A stretch of 64,000 nt of DNA from Azolla caroliniana (taxonomy: Eukaryota > Polypodiophyta), in NCBI GenBank assembly GCA_043228905.1, contig JBHGNT010000006.1:15996001-16060000 (forward strand), given 5' to 3'. Positions 60,434-64,000 of this stretch are shown here, in pieces. The notes beneath the pieces are model-generated. The model did not search any database. It was not told the origin of the DNA and was given only the letters and a program-made list of their open reading frames with translations. Position 1 is the stretch's first letter, and each line of letters starts with the position of its first letter. The position numbers were made by a program, and so were the translations under genes.

Positions 60434-61222
60434 CTAGAGATCCTTTATCGCCCGCGTCAATTCCTCCAGCGCTGCTCCTCCGGACGAGCCACTGACCATG
60501 CCGGTCGAAGCCGGACCGGTCCCGAGCCATTCCCGGGTCTCTTCCCTTCGCACTTGCGGTGCCGGTTCAAGCCTCCTTGCTGTGACAGAGCCCGCACCTG
60601 CCGCCCCGTTGTCAGCCCATTCTCGCCGTTTATCGAAACGGCCACAGACTCTCTTAACCGCAGCCCAGTCGGTTGTCAGCCCGTCCTCAGTTTCCAGCAA
60701 GGAGCCTACTTGGTCCCGGTCCTGCTCGTCCACCGACTTGACGAACAGTAGGACTCGGCTCATATCCAGAACGGTTCGGTCAAGCGCCGAAAGGCGCGCA
60801 AAGCATTCTTCGAACTCCCGGAGGAGTGCCGTCGCGTTCCTTCCCTTGCCGGGGAACTCCACCCATTCCATGAAGTCCCTTTTCGAAAGCCGGAGCGCGT
60901 CGTCCAGCTCGTATTTTTCTAGGAGTCGGCCTTCGAACTCCTCCCAGGTACGGCTCTCCGCCCGCACCTCGAGCACCTCCGCATGGATGCTCGGCATCGC
61001 CACTCGAGGAAACCCGGCAAGACGCCTCTCTTCCGGAATGTCCCGCATCAACATTTCTGCCCCGTAGGACGCCAAATACTTCGTGGCATCCTTTCCGCTG
61101 AACCGGCTGATCGTACCGACGACCACCTCAATGGCTCTGTCGAGGGCGTCGGTGCCCTCGCTTGCACTCAATATCCGATCTACGGCCGAAGCCATGGCCT
61201 CTGCAAGATCCGACCCTTTCAT
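60434..61222 (-). pseudogene. gag: Gag of Ty3-D2
   Basis: The first ATG is at 61222 (MKGSDLAEAMASAVD); the frame is open a little further up through a GTG. Helical Gag with FSGKDATKYLASYGAEM, TWEEFEGRLLEKYEL, RLSALDRTVL and VLLFVKSVDEQDRDQ. TAG at 60434 interrupts it ten or so residues after a Ser/Gly-rich spacer and 33 codons before the zinc knuckle. Confidence 0.87.
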
Positions 61223-61248
61223 CTTCTGCTCTTCTGCCGCCTCCTTCA

Positions 61249-61265
61249 CATCGGGTTCACCAAGA
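61249..61265 (-). other. Primer-binding site candidate, Ty3-D2
   Basis: On the minus strand TGGTGAACCCGATGTGA follows the LTR end by a few bases, matching the Ty3-D1 site except at two positions. Confidence 0.7.
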
Positions 61266-61882
61266 TGTCGAGGTACTCCTCGCGGATGCGTGGAATGAGG
61301 CGGAACTTCGGGAGTTCTGTACCAAAGAGCAAGAGAGGAAGGGGAAGAAACCCTCTACGTGCGAGCGTAGAGTCATAGGGACACGGCCCTTCGACGCAAA
61401 GACGCAAGTATGGCAGCGACACAGAAAGGCACGAATGTATATATGTATTAACAAAGGCAAACAACAAGAACACGAAGACAACAAAACACGAAGTCGGTTA
61501 CAACCGAACAGGCCGGCGAACAGATGCCGATGCCTGTTCGTAAACGCACAGAAAGACAGGAGCAGGTTGGAGGTGCTGCCGGAAGCTCTCGGGCATTCCT
61601 CAGAGCAGTGCGAGCCTCCCGAAACCTGCACAGAAGGAAGCTATGGAGTTTGTGAACCAGAGAGAGAGAGGGAAGCCTTCGCACGCAAACCGACAGCACT
61701 TCGTTCTCGACTCTCCGCGATCCCTTTTCCCTCCTCGTCTCCCTCCTTTTATAGGCGAGGAAGGAGCCGTTTCCCCCTTTACTTCCTACCCACCTAGGAT
61801 CTTCTATGGACAACATTCGAGAAGAGCCGGTTCTTACGCTCCTCTGCACCGATTCCGCTTATGGGCGGTTTTCTTCACGACA
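61266..61882 (-). repeat. 5' LTR of Ty3-D2
   Basis: 617 bp, plus-strand TGTCGAGG to CACGACA. TATAAAA on the minus strand is at 61747-61753, overlapped by the inverted repeat CTCCTT (61743) and AAGGAG (61761). It holds the uninterrupted target sequence of Ty3-B2 near 61293. Confidence 0.93.
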
Positions 61883-62045
61883 CCGTTTCTCGTGTAATAA
61901 AGTGCATTCGAAACCTCCATCATTTTGTACTTAGATATTAAATTTATTTAAAATGTTATCTTCACAATTATTGTATTATGTGATTCATACTCGATTTCGT
62001 ACGTTTTATGGGATTTTCACACTATTGCCGAAAATCTTCACGACA
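61883..62045 (-). repeat. 3' LTR of Ty3-D3, U3 start fragment
   Basis: 163 bp ending CTTCACGACA on the plus strand, the same end as the D2 LTR. It is A/T-rich and without open frames. With 44615-45590 it makes an LTR of about 1.1 kb split by Ty3-D2. On the minus strand the polypurine-like GGTGGGGGTGGA adjoins it at 62046-62057. Confidence 0.8.
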
Positions 62046-62108
62046 TCCACCCCCACCAAACCGCACGTCCTCCGGTACGTGCCAAGAAGAGAGAAAGTGA
62101 GATTTCGG

Positions 62109-62555
62109 CTACGATGATGAATTAGATTCCTCCATGTCTTCATTTACATCTGCCCTATTATGTTCATCATCGAGGTAATCGAGGTCAGGATCCTTGTCTT
62201 GTCTTTTCTTGAAAATCTTTACTCTTTTTCTCGCAATGGGTACGGCCAACCTTGATCCGTCTAGTTCCGCAAGGTGGTATGTGGCATTATCGTTGGCACT
62301 TGTCACCACATACGGCCCGAACCATCTTCTTGCGAATTTCCTTGTTGTACTGTGTTGATTGTCAAGGGTGCTATCGTAAACCAAAACCCAATCCCCTTCT
62401 TCAATCTTATTGGGACGAAGTCGATGCGTGTTGTCGAACCGAACCTTGTTCTTTACTCGGGCTGCCTTTATCATCTTTCGCGATTTTTCTAAATCTTCAG
62501 GTCTTCTTTCAAGTTGCCTTATCCGCGCCGCTAATAACTCTTCTCGGCTACCCAT
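62109..62555 (-). pseudogene. pol: Integrase C-terminus of Ty3-D3
   Basis: ELLAARIRQLERRPEDLEKS, then RLRPNKIEEGDWVLVYDSTLDNQH and the GPY module RRWFGPYVV, then a Lys-rich and acidic tail. Compared with D2, a deletion of about 25 bp (residues TVDWRDEM region) near 62540 shifts the frame from the preceding part. Confidence 0.86.
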
Positions 62556-64000
62556 GAGGCGATCGTCCTTTCGATGGGCAGAATCGGCTTTTGTCCATAC
62601 ATAAGCTCCGTCGGCATATACCCTGTCACCGAGCTATGTGTCGTTCTATCGGCCCACAAGGCATAGGGTAATAGTTGTGGCCAATTCCCGACTCGACCGT
62701 TGCATGCCCATACGATGGCTTTAACGATAGGTCCATGCCCTCGCTCGATCTTCCCATTTGCTTCCGGATTGTAGGCAGTCGTGAGGGAGAGCTTCACGCC
62801 TAGTCTTTCGAAGAGCTCCGTCGCTTCACGCGCGTCCAACTCCCCTCGGTCGGCCACTATCTTCCCTACACATCCATATCGGCAAACAACATCTTCAAGT
62901 AGAAATTTGCAAACGGTTGAAGTCGTCTTATTTGTCAAGGATCGTCCTTCCACTTGATTTGTCAAGTCTTCCCTTGCCAGCGCTAAGTACTTCATTTGTC
63001 CCACTCCCATTGGCATCGAGACCAGATCCACCATCCATTTGAAGTGTATGGTGAGTGGGTATGTCGGCTTTAACTCATCACGATGACATATATTTGAATA
63101 TACTTTGCAATTTTCGCATGTGGACACGAAATGGAGTACATCTTTGTACATGCTTGGCCACCAATACTTCTCCTTCAACTTTTTGAACGTCGCCCATGTT
63201 CCTCTATGACCTGCCCAAGCACTCTCGTGGAATTCGGTCATCAGCGTCTCTTGCTCTTCTTTCTTTACCACCACTCGACGTGGTATTCCTGTCCTTCTTT
63301 TTGGATGTCGCCAAAGGAATCCTCCCTTCAAGAAGTATCGGTAAGCTTTCTTTCGGATTCGTAGGGCCTCCTCCTTTGTCAACGAAGCATTTGCCGTCAA
63401 TGTTCTTAGGAATCTACCGATGAGTAACCACTCTCCTTCGTACTCGTTCTCATTGAAGGCGTGGAGGGTTTGCGTGTCCTGGTCTTCCGCCGACAATCGA
63501 GCCATCTTGAAGAAGTGGAGGGCGACATCTTCATCTTCCGAAACCATGTTACTTCCATTGAAAAATCTTGCCCTCGACAGCATGTCAGCCATGGCGTTCT
63601 TCTTCCCTGCAATGGGACGGATCTCTGGGTTTAAAGACTTGATGTAGACGATCCACCTTAGCATAGCAAGATCTGGGGTCGCACATCCCGAGACCATTCT
63701 GAGAATTGGGAGACAATCTGTCTCTATTATCACTTCTGACCCAATCATGTAATCTTTGTCCGTCTTCACTGCCGACACAATACCCCAAAGTTCCCGCTTG
63801 ACTTGGGCATATCTTTGTTGCCGTTCACTGAGAACCTTTGCTCCGAACCGGACGGCATATCGCGCATTATCTTCACCTTCTTGATTGATGACCCACCTGA
63901 TTCCGGTTGGGCTCGTATCTACGGTCACGTAAATTGGTTTCCCTTCGGCATAGTCGGCCTTCCTTAGTGCCGGAGCTTCAAGAAGCAGTTTCTTTAATCT
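62531..64000 (-). pseudogene. pol: RNase H and integrase core of Ty3-D3
   Basis: Open from the window edge (LEAPALRKADYAEGKPIYV) through RNase H (VTVDTSPTGIRWVINQ, KRELWGIVSAVKTDKDYMIG, ETDCLPILRM) and integrase (FHESAWAGHRGTW with CENC, FKWMVDLVSMP, KIVADRGELD, ANGKIERGH, ALWADRTTHSSVTGYMP). Unlike D1 and D2 the spacer between RNase H and integrase has no stop, so those stops are decay and not a family signal. Confidence 0.9.

Larger units (their letters stand above)
45591..61882 (-). mobile_element. Ty3-D2, family D element in the LTR of Ty3-D3
   Basis: LTRs at 61266-61882 (5') and 45591-45622 plus 54990-55558 (3', split by Ty3-B2). The ends are TGTCG/CGACA and the 4-bp TSD is CCGT (45587-45590 and 61883-61886). 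Coding order on the minus strand is gag, protease, RT, RNase H, integrase, with no ORF2. LTR divergence is about 16 of 600 sites plus a 16-bp indel. Confidence 0.93.
61883..64000 (-). mobile_element. Ty3-D3, family D element running off the window end
   Basis: The body of the element whose 3' LTR is split between 44615-45590 and 61883-62045. Only integrase and part of RNase H are inside the window; gag, protease, RT and the 5' LTR must lie beyond 64000. Confidence 0.88.

Noticed and set aside
1-64000. Bacterial features (ribosome binding sites, operons, rho-independent terminators).
   Set aside because: All genes are eukaryotic LTR retrotransposon genes with pol II type promoters; nothing supports a prokaryotic origin.

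Overview
This 64 kb window is a nest of LTR retrotransposons from a eukaryotic, almost certainly streptophyte (plant-lineage), genome. I see no host gene, rRNA, functional tRNA, CRISPR array or bacterial operon signal. The plant reading rests on the copia primer site complementary to initiator tRNA-Met (TGGTATCAGWGC type), the '[13 protein letters not shown]' copia RT and the style of the Ty3 polyproteins. I cannot name the species.

At least ten elements are present, named here by family. Base layer: Ty3-C1 (minus strand) is cut into three pieces, 1-1701, 11561-13694 and 39963-41023. It was hit by Ty3-A1 (plus, 1702-11560, perfect TSD TGTTG, LTRs differing at about one base of 419, the youngest element), by Ty3-D1 (plus, 13695-39962) and by Ty3-A2 (plus, from 41024). 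Inside Ty3-D1 sits a three-LTR copia array (Copia-1 and Copia-2, 19220-38729). Inside Copia-1 sits Ty3-B1 (plus, 22725-32117, perfect TSD TCGAG). Inside Ty3-A2 sits Ty3-D3 (minus; LTR 44615-45590 plus 61883-62045, body to the window end). Inside the LTR of D3 sits Ty3-D2 (minus, 45591-61882, 4-bp TSD CCGT), and inside the LTR of D2 sits Ty3-B2 (minus, 45623-54984, TSD GAATG/AAATG).

Families A, B and C share a gag-protease-RT-RNaseH-integrase polyprotein followed by a separate second gene, ORF2, between pol and the 3' LTR. ORF2 has a conserved N-terminal domain of about 180 residues, a disordered linker, a long coiled coil and a short conserved tail. It is intact in Ty3-A1 (8429-11089) and I do not recognise it as a known retroelement protein. 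Family D lacks ORF2. It has gag-protease in one frame and RT-RNaseH-integrase in the -1 frame, joined at a sequence, GGATTTTTAGAG, conserved in two diverged copies. The copia elements are of the plant Tork/Tnt1 style and are heavily mutated.

The main non-coding novelties are: a U3 module shared between the copia LTRs and the Ty3-D1 LTRs although they belong to different superfamilies; an antisense tRNA-like box A/box B pair at identical spacing in the LTRs of D1 and D3; TATA boxes held between inverted repeats in five LTR families; and, in families A and B, a conserved 40-bp block in the place where a polypurine tract should be. All similarity statements come from reading this sequence by eye; no database search was run.
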